Positions 40,973 to 50,710 of a stretch of 64,000 nucleotides of DNA are shown in pieces. The translations under genes were made by a program, and so were the position numbers. The notes under the pieces are model-generated. The model worked only from the letters and a program-made list of their open reading frames with translations. It was not told the DNA's origin and ran no database searches. This DNA comes from Azolla caroliniana (lineage: Eukaryota > Polypodiophyta), in contig JBHGNT010000002.1 in assembly GCA_043228905.1 (NCBI GenBank), positions 12,648,001 through 12,712,000 of the forward strand, given 5' to 3'. The first letter of the stretch is position 1, and each line of letters starts with the position of its first letter.

Positions 40973-43900
40973 CTATTCCAAAAGAATAGGGTGCAGCTGA
41001 TCTGAAGGAGATGTGATAGCAGGACTCTTACTTTCAGCCACATTGGCAGTAGTACCCTCATCTGTTGCAGCATCATCAGCACCAGACACATCATGTGCCG
41101 TCCTTAATCCACAAGATTCTACAATAACATGACAGTTATTTAGGATAGCTAATTAGCTACTTTACTAAACTATGGTAGAAGCTAGGATAGCTAATTAGCT
41201 AGTACGATAGCTAATTAGCTAGTATGATAGCTAATTAGGTACTTTACTCAACTATGGTAGTAGTTAGGATAGCTAATTAGGTACTTTACTCAACTATGGT
41301 AGTAGTTAGGATAGCTTATTAGCTACTAGGACAGCTAATTAGCTGCCAGTAGCTAATTAGCTACTAGGATAGCTAATTAGCTGCCAGTAGCTAATTAGCT
41401 ACTAGGATAGCTTATTAGCTACTTTACACAACTATGGCAGTAGCTACTAGGATAGCTAATTCGCTAGGATAGTTAATTCGCTAGTAGGATAGCTAATTAG
41501 TTGCCAGCAGCTAATTAGCTACTAGGATAGCTAATTAGCTACTAGGATAGCTAATTAGTTGCCAGTAGCTAATTAGCTAGTAGGATAGCTAATTAGGTAC
41601 TTTACTCAACTATGGTAGTAGCTAATTAGCTAGTAGGATAGCTAATTAGCTACTAGGATAGCTAATTAGCTGCTAGTAGCTAATTAGCTACTAGGATAGC
41701 TTATTAGCTACTTTACACAACTATGGCAGTAGCTAATTAGTTACTAGGATAGCTAATTAGTTGCCAGTGGCTAATTAGCTAGTAGGATACCTAATTAGCT
41801 TTTTTACACAACTATAGTACTAGCTAATTAGCTAGTACCATAGCTAATTACCTACTAGGATAGCTAATTAGCTAGTAGGATAGCTTATTAGCTACTTTAC
41901 ACAACTATAGTAGTAGCTAGGATAGCTAATTAGCTACTATGGTAGCTAATTAGCTACTTTACTCAACTATGGTAGTAGCTAGGATAGCTAATTAGCTACT
42001 TTACTAACTATGGTAGTAGCTAGGATAGCTAATTAGCTACTTTACTAACTATGGTGGTAGCTAGGATAGCTAATTAGCTACAATGAAAGCTAATTAGCTA
42101 CTTTCTCAACTATGTAGTAGCTAGGATAGCTTATTAGCTACTAGGACAGCTAATTAGCTGCCAGTAGCTAATTAGCTACTAGGATAGCTAATTAGCTGCC
42201 AGTAGCTAATTAGCTACTAGGATAGCTTATTAGCTACTTTACACAACTATGTCAGTAGCTAATTAGCTAGTAGGATAGCTAATTAGTTGCCAGTAGCTAA
42301 TTAGCTAGTAGGATAGCTAATTAGCTTTTTTACACAACTATGGTACTAGCTAATTAGCTAGTACCATAGCTAACTAGCTACTAGGATAGCTTATTAGCTA
42401 CTTTACACAACTATGTCAGTAGCTAATTAGCTACTATGATAGCTAATTAGCTAGTAGGATAGCTAATTAGCTAGTAGGATAGCTAATTAGTTGCCAGTAG
42501 CTAATTAGCTAGTAGGATAGCTAATTAGCTTTTTTACACAACTATGGTACTAGCTAATTAGCTAGTACCATAGCTAACTAGCTAGTACCATAGCTAACTA
42601 GCTACTAGGATAGCTTATTAGCTACTTTACACAACTATGGCAGTAGCTAATTAGTTACTAGGATAGCTAATTAGTTGCCAGTGGCTAAATAGCTAGTAGG
42701 ATAGCTATTTAGCTTTTTTACACAACTATGGTACTAGCTAATTAGCTAATACCATAGCTAATTAGCTACTAGGATAGCTAATTAGCTAGTAGCTCATTAG
42801 CTGCCAGTAGCTAATTAGCTAGTAGGATAGCTAATTAGAAAAGACTAAGCTTATTAGCTACAGTATGGTATACCTGTTTGTTTTCTCCACTCATTTGGTA
42901 GAGTTGTACTGCAATCTCCCAAACAGAATGCAGCAATTCGACAGGCATGTTGAAAACAAAGCAGATGGTATGTGTGGTTGCATGGTTGTAGGTGAACCAA
43001 CAAAGACGCAGTTTTGTCCTCCACACCTAACCCGCAAGCGATGCAACGTGCTTGAACTGTGAATAAATCATTTTCTGGTTCTACTTCATTTGGTAAGGGA
43101 GCAAGAATGTTCAGGTCCAAATCCTGTCTGGTCCTTACCATTCCCTCCACAAAATGTAGCTTCTTCTTAAGGCAGCTAACAACCTGTTCTTGATGAATGT
43201 ATTGTTCCTTCAACACAACAGAGAAATTTACCGATTAATTATTCTTGTTGTTGAAAGATACACCAACTTTGCTCAGGAATCGTTAACTTACTTGAAGCTT
43301 ATCCAAATTGTAATCTGCAGCAGTATTTACACCTAGAAGGTCCAGGTTCATTGAAAGAACCTGGATCTCTATTTGCAGTTCTATTTTATGTTGGGGATCC
43401 AGTGGCCCCTCTAATTCAAGCTCCTGTTGCGCAACCTATTCCAGATAATGCTTGATTAGCACATTTTACCCGTTATTTATAACACAATCACATACCAGCA
43501 AAACAATAGTTACCTGAATCTTATTTCTAATTGTTGTAACAGCAGAAGTAACTTTGCTCTCCATTGCAGAAGCCATTGTGGCTTTCTCTAAATCAGTCTT
43601 AAAAAATGCCAATGTCTCACAGGCTTCATGGACATTTTTTAGCATATAGCTAACCAATGTCTCACCTGTATCATCGACATTGGCTTTCCTTGGGTGTCGG
43701 TGTGGTGTATGCCCCCGGTCTTGTTGGGAGTCGGCAGTTGCATCAACAGCTGCCATGCTCCAAAATCTGTCTATTTTTTGTGCCAAGGTCCCCATCTTTC
43801 GGCATCTTTTTACCGATGCCTCACCATAGACTGCCCAAGCTACCCTATACATTTCAGGGTCTCTAGATTCCTTCGTTGTTTTGCAGTACTCATATGCAAA

Positions 43901-44780
43901 TGCTCTAGCAAATGAAACTGACAACTCATTGTTGACTGGGATCTCCTGATGAACTTTCTGGTGAAGTCTCATGCAGTCATCGTACAAGTCGGCTCGTACA
44001 TGCTTCAACTTGACCTTGCCTTGGACTCTAGGCACTGTATATACTGTCATCCAGTCTATATCACTGATCAATTTATCACTTAGGACAGCAGGGTCAACAC
44101 CCTCGAGTGACAGACCATAGGTGTTGTGGAAGTCCTCCTTTGTCTCGCAAAATTTTGCGAAGTTTAGCACTCTCGTATACGGAGGAACGAGCCATCTGAA
44201 ATATCATTTCAGAAATCAGAAATAGTGCAAAATCAGAATATGTGAGAATCAAAAACCCCAATCAACAACAACAAAAATGGTGCAAAATCTTTAACTTAGC
44301 AAATCAGAAACCCTAATCATAATTTGTATTCAGAAATTTGAAATCAGAAACCCTAATCAAAATCTGTAATCAGAAGTTTGAAATCAGAAACCCTAATCAA
44401 AATCTGTAATCAGAAGTTTGTAACCAGAAACCTTATTCAGAAATTCTAATCAGAAATTTATAATCAAAAACCCTAATCAGAAATTTCAATCAGAAACCCT
44501 AATAAAAAATTTCAATCACAAACCCTAATCAGAAATCCTAAGCAGAAATTTATAAACAAAAACCCTATTCAAAAATTCTAATTTGTAATCAAAATTTGTA
44601 ACCAGAAACCCTATTCAGAAATTCTAATCAGAAATTTATAATCAAAAACCCTAATCAGAAATTTCAATCACAAACCCTAATCAGAAATTTCAATCACAAA
44701 CCCTAATCACTAAAGACAGGATTAAACACAAAAAAAGTAATATAAACACACCTGTTGCTACTCCCCGATTTGCGAGACAT
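40973..44780 (-). CDS. Five-exon gene encoding a 444-aa protein with a RING-like zinc cluster
   Basis: Exons on the minus strand: 44780-44752, 44195-43514, 43435-43292, 43207-42874, 41118-40973. All introns are GT-AG, phases agree at every junction, and the total is 1,335 nt with one stop (TAG 40975-40973). The protein starts MSRKSGSSN. Exon 2 gives a 227-codon helical domain (NFAKFCETKEDFHNTYG; RVQGKVKLKHVRADLYDDC) I do not recognise. Exon 3 is Glu/Leu-rich. Exon 4 carries a Cys/His cluster, CIACG...QPCNHTYHLLCF...FCLGDC (C-x2-C, C-x-H-x2-H-x2-C, C-x3-C), close to a RING-type finger with a non-standard last pair. Exon 5 is an acidic Ser/Thr-rich tail. It ends 10 bp from the convergent transposase-like gene. 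No stop or frameshift interrupts it, unlike all its neighbours. A possible 5' untranslated exon ends at 44905 (CAG|GTATGT) and joins at 44808. The function is unknown; an accessory protein of the transposon is an inference. Confidence 0.75.
41119..42873. repeat. Palindromic satellite block 3, inside intron 4 of the minus gene
   Basis: About 1.7 kb of AGCTAATTAGCT units with spacers TAGGATAGC, TGCCAG and TTTACACAACTATGG. Repeated higher-order segments (for example around 41760-41830, 42260-42350 and 42490-42560) indicate segmental amplification. The flanking exons (41118 and 42874) have good splice signals. Confidence 0.93.
44240..44720. repeat. Telo-box-like AAACCCTAA repeats in intron 1 of the minus gene
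   Basis: Roughly ten imperfect units of AAACCCTAATCAGAAATTT, many holding AAACCCTAA, the plant telo-box. They lie in the first coding intron (44196-44751), directly downstream of the start codon on the minus strand. Confidence 0.85.
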
Positions 44781-45173
44781 CCTTGTATGGGACTCCAAGG
44801 ACTTCGCCCTATTCGATTTTGGGGAAATATGAATCGGCACCAAAGTTCAGACAGTAGTCAAAAAGAAAAAACAAATGTTTGGGGTTTCTGTAACTGAAAC
44901 ATACCTGGACGATGATCGAGCGGGTTCTGTGTTGTAGCTCTCAATCTGCAATGTCGATTTTTTGCTGTTGCGGGAGCTACGTCTGCGTTCGTGCTCTGAG
45001 TACTCCATCTGCGTTCAAAATCAGACTTAGGCTAAACAGGAAATTGATGACATTGAAGTCGACCTTAGATGATGGTGATATTCCCCAAGTTCCACTACGT
45101 CTGAAACAGAAGTTCAAATATTTGAGTTTTTTCATAAATTAGTTTTTCAAATATTTGATTTTCCCACAAGAAA
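44781..45173 (-). promoter_or_regulatory. Presumed 5' UTR and promoter region of the minus gene
   Basis: It contains the putative non-coding exon ending CCAG|GTATGT at 44905 and the acceptor AATAG at 44809. No clear TATA box was picked out. No other gene seen. Confidence 0.4.
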
Positions 45174-45234
45174 GACTAGCTAAACAAATAGCTAATTAGC
45201 TATGGCCATTTTAGTAGCTAATTAGCTATAATAG
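45174..45234. repeat. Right subterminal palindromic repeats
   Basis: Two full AGCTAATTAGCT palindromes and flanking TAGCTA fragments directly inside the right terminal repeat. Confidence 0.9.
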
Positions 45235-45254
45235 TGTTTCCACTCGCATGCTTT
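45235..45254 (-). repeat. Right terminal inverted repeat
   Basis: Exact reverse complement of 34954-34973. Confidence 0.85.
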
Positions 45255-45826
45255 TACCCTTCTTGCTTCCTCTTGTTTCTCTTGCTCCTCGGTTCAGGGC
45301 CCCCATGGTCCCGCCTTGTTTCCCATGCAAAAGTGAAACAACACGACATCCATCGGTTCCTCCGTGTTGGTGCCGACTTTCATTGCCTTCTCGCCGTTGG
45401 GCCTTCAGTTGATTCGTTTTCTTTGAATCAAACACCTCTTTTGAATCAGATGCCTCTGATTCATTTCAGCTATTGTGCAAATTGGCTGTCTCCAATTCAT
45501 CTGCGTCGGACCACGTCCGAGTCTTGGCCTTCTTCCTCCGGTCAGCTCTGTCCTTCTTCACTCTGCCACCTTCGCCGCTTGTTCTGACTTTATTAGATGT
45601 GCCGACATCTTCAGTCAACTCGGCTTCTTTTTTCTTCAAGTCTCCCCCTGCTTCGGTTGTTTCCTTCTTTCCAGCTGCTTGTCGGTGCTTTTGCCTGTTT
45701 TCCCAGTTTCCGTTTTGGTTTCGGTTCTCCCTGTATCAAGCTTGGTTCTCCCCCTCAAGTGCCGCATGTCGAGATGCTGAAGACCAAGCATCTCCGAATA
45801 ATGTTGCAACTTGTCGGTTCCAAGTG
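45255..45826 (-). other. Decayed copia 3' region, minus strand
   Basis: The minus strand shows a polypurine-like TTGAGGGGGAGA (complement of about 45749-45760), as at the 3' ends of copia C and D, and a charged linker-like composition. No catalytic motif is visible. Assignment is by resemblance only. Confidence 0.35.
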
Positions 45827-45934
45827 TTGAGAAATCATTGCGGAATTTAAATCACAATGAACAGACAATGCTGAAATACGAATCACAGAAAGACAAGATA
45901 GACAACTATGCACAGAGATTTACGTGGAAACCCT
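45827..45934 (-). repeat. LTR end fragment of copia I
   Basis: Matches 47681-47790 (GTTGAGAAATC(A/G)TTGCGG to ATTTACGTGGAAACCCTAA). It is then joined directly to integrase sequence, so RT, RNase H and most of the 3' LTR are missing. Confidence 0.85.
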
Positions 45935-46331
45935 AACCTCTAATCCTTTGGTACATGCATATATGCCAAACATCCAAACACCCTCAGGTGTTGGAAGGAG
46001 ACATCCTTCCCTTTCCACACCCTCTGTGGGACATCACCCTTTAATGGCACCTGTTGATCAGTTAAATAGTTGTGTTCATCACCTCAACCCAATAGGATTT
46101 CAGCAGTTTCGCATGGGAGAGCATGCTCCTTACTCTCTCCATGATTGTTCGATTCATCCTCTCTCCAAGCCCGTTTAATTCTGGGGTCTTTGCTCTGTGT
46201 ATTTGATTCGAATACCTTGGCACTTGCAGTATTCCGACCCCAGAATTAAACGGGCTTTGCCCTCTGTACTCGCCACCGTTGTCGGTTTGGACAACCTTCA
46301 GTTTTCGACCCGACTCTCTTTCAGCTCTTGC
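45935..46331 (-). pseudogene. copia I integrase core, second half
   Basis: Minus-strand text gives QTDNGGEYRGQ, an inverted insertion (46233-46256), then EYCKCQGIRIKYTE, NRTIMERVRSMLSHAKLL and FQHLRVFGCLAYMHVP. Several stops (for example LNGL-like motif preceded by a stop). It ends at 45935 at the LTR fragment. Confidence 0.82.
46169..46256. repeat. 22-bp perfect inverted repeat in integrase pseudogene
   Basis: 46169-46190 and 46235-46256 are exact reverse complements (arms begin AAGCCCGTTTAATTC). The copy at 46235-46256 replaces the integrase codons expected after EYRGQ, so it is an inserted inverted copy of the neighbouring one. Confidence 0.85.
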
Positions 46332-46952
46332 CTAGAACTCCTTGAAAAACGACAATACTTCATACTTTGTCTTCAGTACGAAGGCCCATGTCTTCCGATT
46401 ATGGTCATCAATGAATGTCACGAAGTACTGTCCACCTTGATGCGATGGAGCATCCACATAGCACACATCCGTGTGCACTAGTTCTAGTGCAACTTCTCTT
46501 CTTCTTGGTGGTCTTGAGTGGAATGTCGCCCTGTTCTGCTTTCCGGGTAAGCAGTCGACACACTTCTCCAAGTGCACATCCTTCAACGTTAGTTGACACC
46601 CTATTGATGTCGTTAAGCTGACACTTCTGACTCCAGTTATCTTGCACTCTCCACTATCACCCATCTTTACATAACCACGATCCCCGGCTATGTATGTCGA
46701 GAAATACTCGCTCGACGGGGTAATATGGAAGGATGCGCCGGAGTCGATCACCCAAGTGCATTCTTCACTCGCAAGATTTGCACTTGTCTGCTCGCAAATG
46801 AATAGGAGTTCTTCATTGCTCGTAGCAATGGCCGAAGTGTTCTTCTCATCAGGAATCTTCCTGGGTTCGACATTGTTTCCGACACTCTTGTCTCTTCTCA
46901 TGTGTCGGCAATCCTTCTGGAAATGTCCAGGTTTTCCACAATGAAAGCACAT
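46332..46952 (-). pseudogene. copia I zinc knuckle-protease-integrase N part
   Basis: 207 codons open. CFHCGKPGHFQKDC is a perfect C-x2-C-x4-H-x4-C knuckle. The protease has an intact WVIDSGASFHITP. An internal deletion removes the pre-integrase His pair and joins LTLKDVH to LEKCVDCLPGKQ. The integrase has LVHTDVCYVDAP and FVTFIDDHNRKTWAF. Confidence 0.88.
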
Positions 46953-46959
46953 TGGCTTA

Positions 46960-47663
46960 CCTCTGCACTTCGATCTGGCGTGGGATTTGTCCGTTCGTTG
47001 TAGACTTCATCACCGTTCCCTGCCTCTATCTATATGTTGAGTCAGATTCGACTCCGTTTGGGATAGGAATCCTTTGTCTTTCCTCCTTGCCTCCTCATTT
47101 AGGATGCTTGTCTTCACCGTCTGTAAAGACAAGTTCTCTTCTTGACAGTAGGTGCTAAGAGTAACCACCAGGTTCTCCCAGTTGTTTGACAATGTACACA
47201 TCAGGAGGATGGCTTGCATTGCGTCATCAAGGGGAAACTTGGTCGCAGCAGGTTGATTTACATACCCCATGAATGTGCTGATGTGTTCGACGATGCTCTC
47301 ACGATCTCTGTATTTCAGCCATACAATTTTCCTCATCAAAGAGGTTTTATTGAGCGCATTCTTCCTCTCATACAGACCCAACAACTTCCGCCACATCTCG
47401 TGGGCATTTGTGTCATTCGCCACATGTTGAAGGACACTTACATCGACGCATTGTCAGATAGTGACCACTGCCTTTCTATTCAGAAGCTTCCAGTCCGACT
47501 CCAATACTCCCCTGGGTATATCAACTCTGTCGACTGGCTCGTACAGGTCTTTTACTATGAGAAGGTCTTCCATCTTGATTTTCCAGTCTGCATAGTTTTC
47601 TGTGAGTTGACAACTATCATTCCTGGGAAGCCGCTCACACCTCCTTCCATGCTTGCACCTCAA
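46960..47663 (-). pseudogene. copia I gag
   Basis: Two open pieces: 47663-47454 (TENYADWKIKMEDLLIVKDL, then a stop) and 47423-47010 (MWRKLLGLYERKNALNKTSL, MGYVNQPAATKFPLDDAMQA, SILNEEARRKDKG). It is the same gag type as copia B and K. It follows the 5' LTR by about 15 bp. The primer-binding site region reads TAGTATTAGAGC, a two-base departure from TGGTATCAGAGC (complement of 47662-47673). Confidence 0.85.
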
Positions 47664-47678
47664 GCTCTAATACTAGTT

Positions 47679-48177
47679 TGTTGAGAAATCGTTGCGGAAT
47701 TTAAATCACAATGAACAGACAATGCTGAAATACGAATCACAGAAAGACAAGATAGAGATAGCTATGCACAGAGATTTACGTGGAAACCCTAAAATGGGGA
47801 AAACCACGGGAACAGAACTTCACTATAGACAGTGGATATACAATACAGAGAGGATTCCAACACTCTTGCGAGTGGATTAGCCGCACAGGGCTCTTCTCGT
47901 ATGTTGTTGCTCACATAGTTATGGCACGACTCACACCTATCTCCCTCACTCACAGTTATGTTCTCTTCTATTCTCTATCTATTCTCTTTCTTAAAGTTTG
48001 CCCTAGTTGCATATATATACTTACACAACTTTCTAGCTATTTACATACCTAGCCCTCATGGGCGCACATTGAGACTATTTACAAGTATAGTCTCTCGAGT
48101 TGGCTATATACACGATTCTGGTTTCTCATCAACTTGGCTCCTCTCTCTCCCCACCCGGAGTGATCTGTTTCCTAACA
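47679..48177 (-). repeat. 5' LTR of copia I
   Basis: 499 bp; on the minus strand TGTTAGGAAACAGATCACTCC to TTTCTCAACA. Family relative of the solo LTR at 22882-23844 (same TGTTAGGAAACAG start). Confidence 0.88.
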
Positions 48178-48304
48178 TCATCATTATTATTACCATAATA
48201 ATAACAATCAAATTCTCTAATAGTCGAATCATTGTCTTCGACCCTTTGACAGTCGGCCTTCCGAACTGTCGGCTCTTCCTCCCTCTAGAGGGACATATTC
48301 CCAA
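48178..48304 (-). repeat. LTR start fragment within copia L/J
   Basis: Minus strand TGTTGGGAATATGTCCCTCT at 48304 resembles the family A LTR start. It interrupts ADIFTKALG codons of the RNase H tail. An ATT/ATA-rich stretch (48180-48205) borders LTR I. Confidence 0.55.
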
Positions 48305-48896
48305 CACCAAGTGCCTTGGTGAAGATGTCGGCAACCTGCCAATCTGTCCAGACATACCGGACTTTTGGTTAACCACTAAGGGCCCACTCACACACAAAGT
48401 GATAATGCACTTCTATGTGCTTCATTTGAGCATGGAACATAGGGTTCTTGGCTAGCTGCATGCTCCTCATGTAGATTGGGATCGGAGTCAGTACTTTGAT
48501 CCGGAGGTCTTGCAACAGCCTCCAAAGCCAAATGGCTTCACAGGTGTCAACGCTAGTGCCCCGATATTCAGCTGCAGTGCTCGATAGAGCCATTGTCGGT
48601 TGCTTCTTGCTGCTCCATGCAACAGTCGCACCACCTAGAGAGAACATGAATCCGGAAGTGGATCGTCGATCCGACGCATCTCCAGCCCAATTGACATCCA
48701 TATATCTGACTAGTTTCTTGGTTATACCATTTCGGTATAACAATCCCCGGTCCTTAGTGCCGCTAACATACCTCAGTATTCGGTGCGCCCCCCGAAGGTG
48801 CTCCACGGTTGGTTTCTGCATGAATTGATTGATCGCTCCGACCAAATAGCTAATGTTGGGCCGAATGATCGTTAAATAAATATGGCTTCTGACAAT
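48305..48896 (-). pseudogene. copia L/J RT end and RNase H
   Basis: The minus frame has YLTIIRPNISYLVGAINQFM, RYVSGTKDRGLLYRNG, YMDVNWAGDASDRRSTSGFM and SSTAAEYRGTSVDTCEAIWL. RNase H keeps Asp in the DVNWAGD block and Glu in the AEY block. It belongs to the D-type family and is collinear with the gag-integrase part at 53719-55882, from which copia K separates it. RT is missing between them. Confidence 0.85.
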
Positions 48897-49620
48897 AACA
48901 TCCGGTGCTTCATTGACATGGGCTTGTACAACAACTTTAATGAAGAAAGTAAGGCTCATTAACTCTGGGAGAAGATGGGCATCATGTTCCAGAACAAAAA
49001 TGTCATGAATCGGGTTTCGATATTCCGGAAGCTAGTGAGACTCCGGTACCAGGATGGATCCAGCATGGCAGAGCATATGACCGCATTTAACGGGCTTATA
49101 AATCAAACAACTTCTCTTGAAGTAGCTCTAGCCAATTAGGTACTTGCATTGCTCTTGCTCGGCTCCCTCCTAGACAGTTGGGAGATGCTAGTTGTCATTT
49201 TGGGCAACGCCGGGCCTGAAGGAAAGCAGTTGTCCCTAGCAAGGGTAAAATCAAGCTTGCTAAATGAAGAAGCTCGCCGGAAGCACTGGGAGTCCGGAAC
49301 TGATCCGAAGGCCTTGGTCATGGAAGAGGACCATAACCGGGGAAGAGGCCAGTACAGGAGTTCCCAAAACCAGGACAAATCGGGGGTGAGGTCGAAGTCA
49401 AGGGGAAGGCCCACTAGCTTTTATTGCGGAAAGCCAGGGAACTTCAAGAAGAATTGCCGACACTTCTGGAAATCCAAAGGGGGAGCCAACAATACGGAAC
49501 CGAAGAAGATTTCAGAGAGAAGAGGAACATCGGTGATCGCGACAAGTGAAGAGGGACAAATGCTCATCACCGAAGAGAGTGAGCTAAACCTTGTCAGCGA
49601 CGAGACAACGTGGGTTGTCG
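48891..49620 (+). pseudogene. copia K gag
   Basis: The frame CFIDMGLYNNFNEESK has a stop at about 48960 and another near 49137. The open part 49149-49751 has SLLNEEARRKHWESGTDPKA. The zinc knuckle reads SFYCGKPGNFKKNC, with the first Cys changed to Ser and His to Asn. Confidence 0.88.
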
Positions 49621-50710
49621 ATTATGGAGCATCGTTCCATTTGACACTAGACCGGAGATGCTTCTCATCCTACACAACGGTGATCACGATTGTGTTCATA
49701 TGGGTAATGAAGGCACATGCCGAATTGTCGGCATGGGAGATGTGTGGTTGACTACATCAACCGGGTGCAAGTTGCTATTAAAGGATGTCCGACACATTCC
49801 GAAGGTTCGTTTGAATCTGATATTAGTCGGTCGACTAGATGATGAAGGCTACACGGTTAGCATCAGGAACGGAGTCATGAAATTCAGCAAAGGAAGCCCG
49901 ATTCTGGCTCGAGCCCGGAAGATCAGAACATTGTACCTGATGTATGCCCGGATATGCTGGGAAGAAGTGAACGTAGCATTTGACAATGCCAGTGAGTTGT
50001 GGCACAAGAGACCGTGTCATATGAGCCAGAAGGGGATGAGAAGACTTGCCGAAGACAACCTCATTCTGGAGGTGAAAGACGTGCATCTTGAGAAGTGCAC
50101 CGATTGCTTAGCCGGCAAGCAAAACCGAACCTCCTTCCGGTCAAGACCATCGATGAGACGGAATGCACCACTGGAGCTGGTGCATACTGATGTGTGTCAA
50201 GTGGACACGAATTCACATGCTGGATCACAGTACTTCGTGACGTTCATAGATGACCACAGCCAGAAGTTGTGGGTCTCGCTGTTGAAGCCAAAGGATCAAG
50301 TGTTGTCTGTCTTCAAGGAACTCCACGCGAGAGTGGAAAGAGAAACTGGCCAAAAGCTAAAAGCGGTTCGAGTAGATAACGAAGGAGAGTACTCAGGGCA
50401 ATTCCAGGAGTACTGTCGATCGAAGGGAATCCGGCTCGAATTCATTGTGCTGAAGATGCGGGAAGTAAACAGGACGGCCGAGTGGATGAACCGGACCATG
50501 ATGGAGAGAGTTTGGAGCATGCTGGCACATGCAAAGCAACCCAAGACGTTTTGGGTCGAGGCACTGATGACGGCAACGTATGTGATAAACATATCACCCT
50601 CAACACCCTTGGACGAAGACACACCACAAAGAGTATGGACTAGTAAAGAAGTGTCTTACCGGCATCTAAAGGTGTTCGGGTGTCTCGCATATGTGCATGT
50701 TGCATAGGAC
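49610..50710 (+). pseudogene. copia K protease-integrase
   Basis: Protease reads WVVDYGASFHLT (DSG to DYG). An open frame to 50707 gives LNLILVGRLDDEGYTVSIRN, LWHKRPCHMSQKGM and KCTDCLAGKQNRTSF (HHCC). The integrase core has HTDVCQVDTN, VTFIDDHSQKLWVSL, RVDNEGEYSGQFQEY and AEWMNRTMMERVWSML, so D, D and E positions survive although the surrounding NGLAE is altered. A stop follows AYVHVA (50707). Confidence 0.9.

Larger units (their letters stand above)
34954..45254. mobile_element. Putative large two-gene DNA transposon with palindromic subterminal repeats
   Basis: A perfect 20-bp inverted repeat AAAGCATGCGAGTGGAAACA lies at 34954-34973 and, inverted, at 45235-45254. Both ends are bordered on the inside by AGCTAATTAGCT repeats that occur nowhere outside. 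Inside are two convergent genes (39359-40963 plus; 40973-44780 minus), the plus one resembling a DDE transposase. Without the inserted LTR element H the unit would be about 7.57 kb. No matching target duplication is visible at the flanks (left ...TTGGCTG, right TACCCTTC...), so excision, later recombination or an unusual mechanism must be considered. Confidence 0.75.

Noticed and set aside
34974-42873. CRISPR array or centromeric satellite
   Set aside because: Repeats are palindromic and variable in spacing, with no unique spacers. They are confined between the terminal inverted repeats and interrupted by genes, unlike a centromere array.
44240-44720. Interstitial telomere (chromosome fusion scar)
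   Set aside because: Motifs are imperfect AAACCCTAATCAGAAATTT units, not contiguous CCCTAAA repeats, and lie inside a spliced intron.
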